Position numbers and translations under genes: made by a program. The notes beneath the pieces were generated by a model. That model was not told where the DNA came from. It made no database searches and saw nothing but the letters and a program-made list of their open reading frames with translations. This document shows, piece after piece, positions 25,908-33,661 of a stretch of DNA of 64,000 bases (position 1 is its first letter; every line of letters starts with the position of its first letter). Origin of the DNA: an uncultured bacterium (GTDB lineage Bacteria; Cyanobacteriota; Vampirovibrionia; Gastranaerophilales; Gastranaerophilaceae); the NCBI GenBank assembly GCA_902777605.1, contig CACYUI010000004.1, positions 1 through 64,000 of the forward strand, in the 5' to 3' direction.

Positions 25908-26258
25908 ATGCACATTAATTTTGTAAACAATCAATCACTAAATTTCAGCGGATATTTACCTTTATCAAAATATAAAGGAATTTTATTGAAACTTACAGAA
26001 AGTGATAAAGAACATATAGCAAGCCTACAAAAGCAAATAACAGATTTGGAATGTAACATGTATGAATATTCTTCGCTACATACTTCAAAAAAAAGAACAA
26101 GTGATATACAAGAACGCAATTATAAAGCTTATTGCAAGTATGTTCAAGCTACCATAAATAGCTTAAGAGATAAAATAAAAGAAACCAAAGTACATAGGCT
26201 TAAAATACAAAAAGCTATTCAATCTCAAGAAAAACTAAGTTTTGAAAAATTAGTTTAA
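25908..26258 (+). CDS. coiled-coil protein with N-terminal FSGY tag
   Basis: 116 residues. It opens with the tag-like HINFVNNQSLNFSGYL and continues as a charged helical region (about 25-110) likely to form coiled coils (KEHIASLQKQITDLECNMYE). AAAGGAGATATT precedes the ATG. Its stop overlaps that of convergent zupT by 4 bases. No known family; I infer a structural or adaptor role only from the coiled coil. Confidence 0.6.
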   Translation: MHINFVNNQSLNFSGYLPLSKYKGILLKLTESDKEHIASLQKQITDLECNMYEYSSLHTSKKRTSDIQERNYKAYCKYVQATINSLRDKIKETKVHRLKIQKAIQSQEKLSFEKLV

Positions 26259-27064
26259 TATCCGTTAAGTAATAATAAACTTGCCCAAATGATTATGATA
26301 CCTGACATAACACCTGTGATTGCGTAGTGCCAGTCACCGTATTCGTGAGAAAGCGGTAGGAGCGTATCAAAAGAAATGTATATCATGATTCCAACAACGG
26401 CAATTAATAAAAATCCGATAAAAGCTTCCGGTAAGAACCAATTAAGAAGCCCAAGCCCGATGATAGCACCAATCGGTTCTGTTATACCTGTCCAAAAAGA
26501 ATACCAAATAGCTTTGCGTTTCTTACCTGTAGCATGGTATATAGGAAGTGCAACAGCAATACCTTCAGGGATGTTATGAAGTGCAATTGCAATTGCAACA
26601 GAAGCACCGAGAGCAACATTTTGAGATGAGACAAGGAAAGTTCCTAAACCTTCGGGGAAGTTATGGATTGCAATGGCAATCGCTGTTAAAAGACCTGCTC
26701 GCTTTATTCTGTGTTTTCTTTTACAATGCTCGTCTGCTAGAGCACAATCATCATCAAAATCATCTTCTTCGACATGGTCGGGGATAAATTCATCAATAAG
26801 TTTAGCTATGACGACACCTGTTATAAAACCCAAAAATAAAAGCCAATGATATTTAACAGGATAATAAGATTGCAAAAGTCCTTGAGCCGTATCTAAAATT
26901 TCAGTTAGGGAAACAAAAATCATGACACCTGCAGAGAACCCTAAACCTAAAGATAAAATTTTAAGGTTATTTTTGTGAACAAAGAATGTAATAAAGCCGC
27001 CGATTACAGTTGCAAATCCGGCTAAAAAAGTCATTAAAAGAGGTATCTGCCAGTGTTCTAACAT
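26255..27064 (-). CDS. zupT: ZIP family divalent metal transporter
   Basis: Inner-membrane importer of zinc and other divalent cations, 269 residues with about eight membrane helices. The two ZIP metal-site helices read HNFPEG and HNIPEG, as in ZupT. A cytoplasmic acidic and His/Cys-containing loop (DHVEEDDFDDDCALADEHCKR, split across the loop) lies between helices 3 and 4 and may sense metal. GGAAACAAATAGCA is the weak ribosome site. The gene is monocistronic. Iron, zinc or manganese preference cannot be told. Confidence 0.93.
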   Translation of the reverse strand: MLEHWQIPLLMTFLAGFATVIGGFITFFVHKNNLKILSLGLGFSAGVMIFVSLTEILDTAQGLLQSYYPVKYHWLLFLGFITGVVIAKLIDEFIPDHVEEDDFDDDCALADEHCKRKHRIKRAGLLTAIAIAIHNFPEGLGTFLVSSQNVALGASVAIAIALHNIPEGIAVALPIYHATGKKRKAIWYSFWTGITEPIGAIIGLGLLNWFLPEAFIGFLLIAVVGIMIYISFDTLLPLSHEYGDWHYAITGVMSGIIIIWASLLLLNGY

Positions 27065-27192
27065 TGCTATTTGTTTCCTTACGAAATAATAATATCATAA
27101 AAAAAATTTTTTAACCCCTTTACAAAAATTTTTTAGCAAGTTATATTCAAAGAGTGGTTAGTAAAACAAAACCGCAGATGACAATTAAATAT

Positions 27193-27270
27193 GGGAGCGT
27201 AGCTCAGTTTGGTTAGAGCGCATGCCTGTCACGCATGAGGTCGCGAGTTCGAGCCTCGTCGTTCCCGCCA
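27193..27270 (+). tRNA. tRNA-Asp (anticodon GTC)
   Basis: Complete cloverleaf: acceptor GGGAGCG/CGTTCCC, anticodon arm CATGC-CTGTCAC-GCATG giving GTC, T arm GCGAG-TTCGAGC-CTCGT, discriminator G and encoded CCA. Its last 17 bases plus flank (27258-27274) recur with one mismatch at 28165-28181. Confidence 0.97.
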
Positions 27271-27279
27271 TTTAAATAT

Positions 27280-27301
27280 AGCCCGCAATGCGGGCTTATT
27301 T
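27280..27301 (+). terminator. terminator after tRNA-Asp
   Basis: Stem AGCCCGC (27280-27286) / GCGGGCT (27290-27296) with loop AAT, followed by TATTTAT. It separates tRNA-Asp from the fic gene. Confidence 0.8.
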
Positions 27302-27314
27302 ATTAGGAGATATT

Positions 27315-28067
27315 ATGTATAATAATCGCTTTGCAGATAATGATGAATACAAAAATAAAATAGATACTCATAGACCATTAGATGAAAATATTCTAAAACA
27401 AATTAAAGCCTATTTTAAAATCAGTTTTACTTATACTTCAAATGCGATTGAAGGAAATTCATTAAGTCTAAATGAAACAAAAATTATTATAGAAGATGGT
27501 ATAACTATTGGTGGGAAACCAGTAAAAGACCATTTGGAAGTTATAGGTAATTCAAATGCTTACGATTTACTTTTTGATATTGCAAATCAAAATGTTACTA
27601 TATCTGAAGATATAATACTGCAACTCCATAAAATACTGTATTCTAACATTGATGAAACAAAAGCAGGTAAATATAGAGATTGCAATGTCTTAATAACCGG
27701 TAGTGAGTACGAATTACCAAAATATAATGATGTCCCAAAATTAATGAAAGAATTTTGTGCAAGTATAGAATCAAACAAAGAAAAAATGCATCCTGTTGAA
27801 TTTGCAGCTTGGTTGCATGAAAGATTGGTAAGTATCCATCCGTTTATAGATGGCAACGGACGCACAGCTCGTTTATTAATGAATTTGGCGTTACTTCAAG
27901 CAGGATATAACATTACAACAATTTCTCCTGTTGTTAGAAATGATTATATAGCATGTTTGCAAGATGCTCAATTAAAAAATAATACTATTTCGTTTACAAA
28001 CTTTATATCAGAAATGGTTTTGGAAAGTCAGAAGGAATATTTAAGAATAATTGAAAGATTAAAATAA
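27315..28067 (+). CDS. Fic domain protein (AMPylator, class II self-inhibited)
   Basis: 250 residues. The Fic active site reads HPFIDGNGRTAR (H175-R186), complete for AMP transfer to a hydroxyl side chain. The N-terminal inhibitory helix motif S42-x-x-x-E46-G47 (SNAIEGN) is present, as in class II Fic proteins that need relief to be active. Start is the ATG at 27315 with AGGAGA four bases upstream. The gene lies between tRNA-Asp and a decayed second tRNA-Asp 3' end, so it was probably delivered by an insertion at the tRNA. No separate antitoxin is seen. The target is unknown; toxin, phage defence or housekeeping regulation are all possible. Confidence 0.9.
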   Translation: MYNNRFADNDEYKNKIDTHRPLDENILKQIKAYFKISFTYTSNAIEGNSLSLNETKIIIEDGITIGGKPVKDHLEVIGNSNAYDLLFDIANQNVTISEDIILQLHKILYSNIDETKAGKYRDCNVLITGSEYELPKYNDVPKLMKEFCASIESNKEKMHPVEFAAWLHERLVSIHPFIDGNGRTARLLMNLALLQAGYNITTISPVVRNDYIACLQDAQLKNNTISFTNFISEMVLESQKEYLRIIERLK

Positions 28068-28146
28068 TAATGCCACTTTTATTGTGGCTATAAGACAAAA
28101 TATTTTTGCTGAGGTATCATTCATAGTGTTTGTAATATTTCTTAAA

Positions 28147-28181
28147 GAGTTTGAACCTGATCTTGTCGTTTCCGCCATTTA
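28147..28181 (+). pseudogene. decayed tRNA-Asp 3' end
   Basis: GAGTTTGAACCT resembles the tRNA T arm (GAGTTCGAGCCT), and 28165-28181 matches 27258-27274 of tRNA-Asp and its flank at 16 of 17 positions, including CCGCCATTTA beyond the tRNA. Five extra bases sit between the two parts. An imperfect hairpin (28191-28207, ACAG-A-CC/GGCTGT) follows, like the terminator after the intact tRNA. I read this as an old attachment-site duplication. Confidence 0.6.
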
Positions 28182-28386
28182 CAATAAAAAACAGACCGCA
28201 AGGCTGTCATATTGTTGAACGCATAAGAGGTAAGTACTCCCTGTGTGTTGTTTTAGATTTTGAGTTTTGCTCAGTTAAGAGAATCTAATGTATATAAATG
28301 ATTTTTGTGCAAAACAAATGTAACAATTTGTGAAAATATATGGCTGAATTAGGTAATAGAGCTACTAATTATGCAGGTGCTATAAT

Positions 28387-28461
28387 ATGGTTATATCAAA
28401 AGGTGTTGTAGTATATGGCGGTGACGATATTACTGCTGATATACAAAAAGTAGTTAAGTAA
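28387..28461 (+). pseudogene. 3' fragment of an OmpH/Skp-family chaperone gene
   Basis: The 24-codon open frame MVISKGVVVYGGDDITADIQ-KVVK* has the pattern of the conserved OmpH/Skp C-terminus (V-V-x-x-G-x-V-x-YGG-x-DIT). There is no intact N-terminal part upstream, only short broken frames (for example one from 28340), so this is a truncated remnant. The rest of 28200-28386 shows no gene. Confidence 0.55.
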
Positions 28462-28480
28462 AGGTAAAGGAAAATAAAAA

Positions 28481-28921
28481 ATGTCAGAATATTTTGTATT
28501 AGCAGAAAATATAAGTTTTAAAAATAACAGACTAACTTGTATTAACATTTATGATAGATTATCATCTATTGCTATGCCTGCTGAATTTAAATTTGACTTG
28601 GCAATTATGTGTGGTCCAAATTGGAGCATTGGTGAACATAAATTATCAGTTAAAGCAGTAGGAAGCAACGGTAAGGAAGTTTCAATAGGAACTTTGGATG
28701 TAAATATTCCTAGCGAAGATTTTGTATACAATGCATTTGCAAACGATCTAAAAATTATTATGGACTATAGTGTTTCTGATTTAACATTTGTGGTATATGA
28801 TAATGATAAAGAAATACTTTCGAGAAAATATCAAGTAGTACCAATGTTGGTTCCTCAAAGAAAAGAAAATTCTGAAGAAAATAAATCAGAAGAAGAAAAC
28901 CAAGAATCGGTAAATGTATAA
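28481..28921 (+). CDS. cytoplasmic protein of unknown function (DUF6941-like)
   Basis: 146 residues: an N-terminal beta-rich domain (ISFKNNRLTCINIYDRLSS, SIGEHKLSVKAVG, VSIGTLDVNIP) of the type seen in small DUF6941-like proteins, and an acidic low-complexity tail (ENSEENKSEEENQES). The family guess is tentative. AAAGGAAAAT precedes the ATG. The SnoaL-like gene follows after 14 bases, so they may be cotranscribed. Confidence 0.65.
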   Translation: MSEYFVLAENISFKNNRLTCINIYDRLSSIAMPAEFKFDLAIMCGPNWSIGEHKLSVKAVGSNGKEVSIGTLDVNIPSEDFVYNAFANDLKIIMDYSVSDLTFVVYDNDKEILSRKYQVVPMLVPQRKENSEENKSEEENQESVNV

Positions 28922-28935
28922 TATTTGGAGAAAAA

Positions 28936-29352
28936 ATGCAAATAATTGAACATAATAAAATATTGATGAAAAATTTTGAAACAATGATAAATACAGCCGA
29001 TGAAACACTTGCAGAAGAACTAGTGGCAAGTGATGCTCCCTTTTATACTCCTGCAAGTCCAAAACCGCTATACGGAGGGAAAGGTTATTTGTCAGTTGTG
29101 AAATGGATGCGTAGCGGTTTTTCTGATGTTCAGTGGCATATAAAAGATATGGTAGCAGATAAAGATAAAGTTGCTGTAAGATGGGATATGACAGGAACTC
29201 ATGATGGTGAATTTTTAGGCATTAAACCTACTGGTAAAAAGATTTCAGTTTGTGTCATGAATTTTTATTATTTCAATTCGGATGGCAAAGTTATAAATGA
29301 TATAGCAGCAGAGGGTATGATAGGTATTTTGCGCGGCATTGGCGCTATGTAA
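28936..29352 (+). CDS. SnoaL-like/ester cyclase domain protein (NTF2 fold)
   Basis: 138-residue protein with the alpha+beta barrel pattern of SnoaL/ester cyclase proteins: YGGKGYLSVVKWMRSGFSDVQW, KVAVRWDMTGTHDGEFLGIKPTGK and VMNFYYFNSDGKVINDIAAE. Such folds cyclise polyketides or hydrolyse small ligands, but most bacterial members are uncharacterised. Gly-Gly-Ala-Gly spacing before the ATG (TTTGGAGAAAAA) gives a good ribosome site. Function in this organism is unknown. Confidence 0.8.
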   Translation: MQIIEHNKILMKNFETMINTADETLAEELVASDAPFYTPASPKPLYGGKGYLSVVKWMRSGFSDVQWHIKDMVADKDKVAVRWDMTGTHDGEFLGIKPTGKKISVCVMNFYYFNSDGKVINDIAAEGMIGILRGIGAM

Positions 29353-29413
29353 CCAAAATAATTTACGGCAGAATATCTTTGCTTACCAGTATGTGTATTG
29401 AATTAATAATAAA

Positions 29414-30706
29414 TTAGAATTTCATAAGCAGCCAATTAAACCTGTTATTTCCTATAAACTCTGAATTTAGTGCTAAATCACGAGCTTCAGTATTATCAGG
29501 CAAATTAAATTCGGGGTTGCATATAACTCTGAATTTGTTATGATTTTTTATCTGATCAAGTTCTTGTGTGTTATATGACTCATAAATTTTTTGAGAAATC
29601 ATCTCTGATAGAGAATAAGCATGGTGTTTTCTAAGAGCAGAGTCAAGCGCAAAACCAAGAGGTCCTGTTATTATAAGTCCATTCGCACCTTCGTTTTCCT
29701 TGATTACCGCAAATTTCGCCAAACTAGATGCATATTTGTCTATTGCGCTATATCTTGCGTGTTTAAAGTCTTTTGAAAAGTCATCGGTTACTCTGATACT
29801 ATTTTTATCATATAACTTGTACATTGGTTTCAGAACAAGCTCGCTATGAGGATCTGTAGAATCTTTTGGTGCTAATTTTTCCAATGATAATAAAAGATTT
29901 TTAAGCTTTTTCCCTTGAGCATTTTTTGGTACCATAAATATTTCAGAAGTTGCGACTTGACCAATTCCGCAGCTTGCAATTTGCGGTCCGATTTGTTTTT
30001 CTATTCCAAAAGCATTGCAGAAGTTGTTAATTAATTTTGAAGCAGAAGCACCTGCGTTTGCAATTTTTACCAAACCTTGTTCATTTGTGAAATAACTGCT
30101 TCCGGTGGCATCAACTATTGCAGAATTATCGGTGATAGCTCTTATGTTAGATATACCACAGCCTCCGCCTGTAATTACTACTGAATAGTGGTCGCCAGCA
30201 TGTATCATACCTTTATCGTGCAATTTTTGTGCAACTGCAAGACCACTTCCCATTGAATCTTGAAATGTTCTTACTTTAAAATCTTCAGCAACTTTTACAC
30301 CTTTTTCCTTCAATTTAGCCGTAATTTCGTTAAAATTGATATTGCTCATCCCTAAACCGGTAATTCCACGAATGTTATCTGCATAAAGCAATTTATTGTC
30401 ATGAACAGTTCCGGGAAGAAAAAATACTGCTTCTTTTACAGTGTCATCTGTTGGTTTTTGCTTTAATCCTTCTTTATATAAAGTTGATAGTTTCTCTGAT
30501 AATTTATTTAAAAAGTCTTCTTGATTTTGGTATATTCTTTTACCTTGTGTATTAACAATACTTTTTATTTTATGGATTGTTTTATTAGAACCGTTTTCTA
30601 TTAAAAGCATCTTTAAAGAATTTTCCCCAACGCTGCCACCAATGTCTGCCAAAAGTCTGCTTTTAAAGTTTGTATTTTTGTCATTATTGATAGGTAAAAT
30701 TCTCAT
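29414..30706 (-). CDS. ROK/ASKHA-fold putative sugar kinase with N-terminal tag
   Basis: 430 residues. After the tag-like start MRILPINNDKNTNFKSRLL comes LADIGGSVGENSLKMLLIE, the phosphate-1 loop of the ASKHA (hexokinase/ROK) fold, and later VITGGGCGISNI and DSMGSGLAVAQ. That suggests a glucokinase- or ROK-type carbohydrate kinase, larger than the usual ROK enzyme of about 300 residues. The ROK zinc motif is not obvious. The start is the ATG at 30706, seven bases after AAGGAG; a GTG two codons earlier is less likely. Substrate unknown. Confidence 0.65.
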   Translation of the reverse strand: MRILPINNDKNTNFKSRLLADIGGSVGENSLKMLLIENGSNKTIHKIKSIVNTQGKRIYQNQEDFLNKLSEKLSTLYKEGLKQKPTDDTVKEAVFFLPGTVHDNKLLYADNIRGITGLGMSNINFNEITAKLKEKGVKVAEDFKVRTFQDSMGSGLAVAQKLHDKGMIHAGDHYSVVITGGGCGISNIRAITDNSAIVDATGSSYFTNEQGLVKIANAGASASKLINNFCNAFGIEKQIGPQIASCGIGQVATSEIFMVPKNAQGKKLKNLLLSLEKLAPKDSTDPHSELVLKPMYKLYDKNSIRVTDDFSKDFKHARYSAIDKYASSLAKFAVIKENEGANGLIITGPLGFALDSALRKHHAYSLSEMISQKIYESYNTQELDQIKNHNKFRVICNPEFNLPDNTEARDLALNSEFIGNNRFNWLLMKF

Positions 30707-30795
30707 ACACACACTCCTTAATTTCCTGACTACAATTGTTATAAAAATTGTAAAAGAAAAATTTGTTATTTTACAAACATTTTGTTTATAAATTG

Positions 30796-31488
30796 TTACA
30801 AATTATTTTCTAACCATTTGTTGTACAAGTCAGGACGCTTAGACTGTGTTCTTTTTATCTTTTGTTCTTGTCTAAACTCTTCTATTAATTTGTGATTTCC
30901 GTTTAATAATACTTCGGGAACTTCTAAGCCGCAATATTCTCTGGGCTTTGTATATTGAGGATATTCAAGTAATCCATCAGAAAAACTGTCATCGTGTGCT
31001 GATTCTATTTTTCCTAAAGTTCCTTCTATTTTTCTTGATATGCTGTCAATTAAACAAAGAGCAGGGAGTTCTCCGCCTGTTAAAACAAAATCGCCAATAG
31101 AAATCTCTTTTGGTTTTATTATTTCTCTTATTCTTTCGTCAAAACCTTCATAATGACCGCACAAAATAACTATTTGCTCATATTTTGCCAGTTCATTAGA
31201 TAGTTTGTCAGTAAATGGTTCGCCTTGTGGAGTCATCATTATTGTTAAACTGCTTTGCATTATACTGATTGTTTTATAGCAGTCTACATAAGGCTGCGGC
31301 ATTAAAACCATTCCTGCACCGCCTCCGTATGGTGTGTCATCAACTTTTTTATGTTTATCAAGAGTATAATCTCTGGGGTTATGAGTTACAACTTCAATAA
31401 TTCCCTCCTCAGAGGCTCTTTTCATTATGCTAAAATCCATATGAGATTGTATTAATTCGGGAAATAATGTTAATACCTCAAATCTCAT
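30796..31488 (-). CDS. trmD: tRNA (guanine-37-N1) methyltransferase
   Basis: SPOUT-class enzyme that makes m1G37 in tRNAs reading CNN codons, guarding the reading frame. 230 residues, as expected. Motifs: RFEVLTLFPELIQSHMDFS at the start, DDTPYGGGAGMVLMPQP, the knotted SAM site LCGHYEGFDERI and SIGDFVLTGGELPAL, and the C-terminal PREYCGLEVPEVLLNGNH. Its start overlaps the rimM stop (ATGA), the common rimM-trmD arrangement; rpsP and rplS are not adjacent here. Confidence 0.97.
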   Translation of the reverse strand: MRFEVLTLFPELIQSHMDFSIMKRASEEGIIEVVTHNPRDYTLDKHKKVDDTPYGGGAGMVLMPQPYVDCYKTISIMQSSLTIMMTPQGEPFTDKLSNELAKYEQIVILCGHYEGFDERIREIIKPKEISIGDFVLTGGELPALCLIDSISRKIEGTLGKIESAHDDSFSDGLLEYPQYTKPREYCGLEVPEVLLNGNHKLIEEFRQEQKIKRTQSKRPDLYNKWLENNL

Positions 31489-31997
31489 GATAGCAGTCCT
31501 TCGATGTTATTAATTTGTATTCTTCTATTTTTTATATCAACTGATAAAACAATAGCTTTTACAAATGGAACTAATGATATTTGCTTTCCCACTGTTTTGA
31601 CAGATAATAAATCACTTGCCCCATTGTTAGACACTCCAACAACTGCACCAACCTTTTTTTCTCCGTCATAAACATCTAGACCAACCAGCTCATCAATTAA
31701 ATATTCATCTTCCTCAAGATGCTCTCTGGCCGTGGACTCGTTAACAAAAATAACTTTATTTTTGTACTCCAAAATATCATTTAAAGTGTTAATGCCTTTA
31801 AATTTTATAATTGCACATTTAGGAGTAAACCTTAGCCGAACAATCTCTAATGGTACATATTCACCATTTATTTGAACAAACACTTCTTTTAATGCGCTAA
31901 GAAATTCCTCTCTATTCTTGGAATAACCGAGTTTAGCTTCCCCTTGTACTCCATGAAAATTTAAAATCTTGCCAACAGAAACAAAATTACTCTTCAT
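31485..31997 (-). CDS. rimM: ribosome maturation factor RimM
   Basis: Binds S19 during 30S assembly. About 170 residues: an N-terminal RimM barrel (VSVGKILNFHGVQGEAKLGY) and a C-terminal PRC-barrel domain (LIDELVGLDVYDGEKKVGAVVGV, VPFVKAIVLSVDIKNRRI). I start it at the ATG at 31997, which overlaps the last codons of the upstream RG-rich gene in another frame; a longer upstream frame would only be that gene's coding sequence read out of frame. Its stop overlaps trmD. The three genes are therefore coupled. Confidence 0.93.
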   Translation of the reverse strand: MKSNFVSVGKILNFHGVQGEAKLGYSKNREEFLSALKEVFVQINGEYVPLEIVRLRFTPKCAIIKFKGINTLNDILEYKNKVIFVNESTAREHLEEDEYLIDELVGLDVYDGEKKVGAVVGVSNNGASDLLSVKTVGKQISLVPFVKAIVLSVDIKNRRIQINNIEGLLS

Positions 31998-32970
31998 CGT
32001 CTGACTTCTTTGGCTTTCTTCCTCTTTTAGGTTTTTCTTCTTGGACTTTTTCATCAGTTGCAGGTACTGCAACCGGCTCTTCTGCTATTTTTACATCTTC
32101 TTTTTGATGTTTTGTAACCATGTAATCGGCCGGTTTATCCGCTCGTTCTTCGTTCCACCTGTCAAGTCCCATTTGAGCACGAATCAATTTTATTCCTACA
32201 TGGACTCTCCATTCATCCATTTTAAGTTGTGCAGCAATAATTTTGTGACAACCTATTGGAGGCAATGGTAACAATGGCTCATACAAAGCTTTAATAGCCA
32301 TCATTTGATCAGGTGAAATAGCAAGTTTTCTCTTTGGAAACGGTAGTTTAGGAAGCATCATTTTGTGACGAACCAAATTAATTCCAAAGAAAACCTTTTG
32401 TGGTTCTACCCCAATCTTTGCCCCTATGACTTCATGAGCATCAGGGTTTGGCAAAGGTAACATTGCTTTATAAAGAAGTTCAATTTGTTCTAATTGCTCC
32501 TTTGATATAAGCAGTGGTTTTGCTTGTTTATGCGGTTTTCTTTGCATTGGACGCCTTTGCTGAGGTCTACCGCCACCAGATGCGTAATTATTTCTAAATC
32601 CGCCAGGTTTTCTTTGTTGAAAACCACTTCTGTTATCTCTTTGTTGATATCCGCCATCGCGTCTTTGGTAATTTCCTTGATAACGGTTATTATCTCTTTG
32701 ATAATTTCCTTCTCTTCTATAGCCGCTATCATCGCGTCTTTGGTAACCGTTATTATCTCTATAATTGTTTTTGTAACCTTCTTGAGGTCTGTTGTAGTTT
32801 CTTTGTTCTCTGTTTTCTGCAGAATATGAGCTATATGAACTATAACTCTGCATAGGTTTTTCTTCTGTCTCACTCCCCTTATCAGCATATAGACAATTAG
32901 GACATATCACTCTTTTGGGGTTTTTAGTTTCAAATTCAGCACCACACTTAATGCACTTGTTTACATACAT
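31987..32970 (-). CDS. zinc-ribbon, RG/Y/N/Q-rich putative RNA-binding protein
   Basis: 327 residues in four parts. A zinc ribbon with C6-x2-C9 and C23-x2-C26; a disordered region (about 41-145) built from Arg, Gly, Tyr, Asn and Gln with repeated YQRRD/YQRDN units; two copies of a roughly 54-residue helical domain (155-208 and 218-270, sharing LYxxxLPLPxxxxHxxIxxxxxxxxxxVxxGIxLxRxxM); and an acidic then basic tail (PKRGRKPKKS). RG/YQ-rich disordered regions usually bind RNA or drive condensates. It is upstream of and overlaps rimM-trmD, which supports a ribosome or RNA role. I do not recognise the repeated domain. Confidence 0.75.
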   Translation of the reverse strand: MYVNKCIKCGAEFETKNPKRVICPNCLYADKGSETEEKPMQSYSSYSSYSAENREQRNYNRPQEGYKNNYRDNNGYQRRDDSGYRREGNYQRDNNRYQGNYQRRDGGYQQRDNRSGFQQRKPGGFRNNYASGGGRPQQRRPMQRKPHKQAKPLLISKEQLEQIELLYKAMLPLPNPDAHEVIGAKIGVEPQKVFFGINLVRHKMMLPKLPFPKRKLAISPDQMMAIKALYEPLLPLPPIGCHKIIAAQLKMDEWRVHVGIKLIRAQMGLDRWNEERADKPADYMVTKHQKEDVKIAEEPVAVPATDEKVQEEKPKRGRKPKKSDDEE

Positions 32971-33133
32971 ATTAAAAGCCTCTTAACCAATAAATAAATT
33001 CTAATAAAATATCCTTTAAATTAACCGTAAATTAAATAATATATGAGATTCAATCAAACAAAAGTTAAAAATATAACTCAACTTTCATGACTTATTATAA
33101 TACATAGCTTTAAATTTTGCAAGATGTAATAAA

Positions 33134-33589
33134 CTAGATGCCTTCGTCGTCAGAATTTCCTTCTTCGCCTTCTGTTTTAGGTGTGCTAACTTGTACTCCC
33201 ATACTCTCTAATGCAGCTCTTGATTTTGGAGCAAGCGCAGTATCTGAAAAGTTCTCAAGTACTGTTTGATAACACTCTATTGCTTCATTTTTCATTCCAC
33301 GCAATCTGTAAATATTTCCTGCTTTAAAATACAAAGGTGCAAGAGCAGGGTTAACAGCCATTAACATTTGGTTATCCAATTTTATTTTAATTCCTATAAG
33401 TTCTTCATTATCTTGCGGTGATAATAGTGCTCGGCCGTATATTTTTTTAGTCAGGTTATCTATTGAGTCAGACATTTGTGCTATATCTTCTTTAGATAAC
33501 TTTGCTGACTTTTTAGCTGCTGATACATCCAAGCTAATTGCTGTAAGCAAGAAAAATAATGTTATTATGCTTAAAATAATTTTTTTCAT
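33134..33589 (-). CDS. exported TPR-like protein
   Basis: 151 residues with a Sec signal peptide (IILSIITLFFLLTAISLDVSAA) and a single TPR-like helical pair (ALAPLYFKAGNIYRLRGMKNEAIECYQTVLENF), followed by an acidic tail (EGEEGNSDDEGI). Probably periplasmic. It has no close partner; nagZ is divergent. Function unknown beyond a likely protein-binding role. Confidence 0.7.
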   Translation of the reverse strand: MKKIILSIITLFFLLTAISLDVSAAKKSAKLSKEDIAQMSDSIDNLTKKIYGRALLSPQDNEELIGIKIKLDNQMLMAVNPALAPLYFKAGNIYRLRGMKNEAIECYQTVLENFSDTALAPKSRAALESMGVQVSTPKTEGEEGNSDDEGI

Positions 33590-33661
33590 TTAATACTCCG
33601 CTCAAAATTTATTATACCCTAACTTAATTATAAATAAAAGTTGATTTTTTTACTCAGTTAT

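Noticed and set aside
31998-32072. Longer RimM N-terminus
   Set aside because: The extra 25 codons would be the upstream gene's coding sequence read out of frame, and they do not resemble the RimM start.
32490-32888. CRISPR-like repeat array
   Set aside because: The repeats are in the RG/Y/Q-rich coding region of the zinc-ribbon protein and lack regular spacers.
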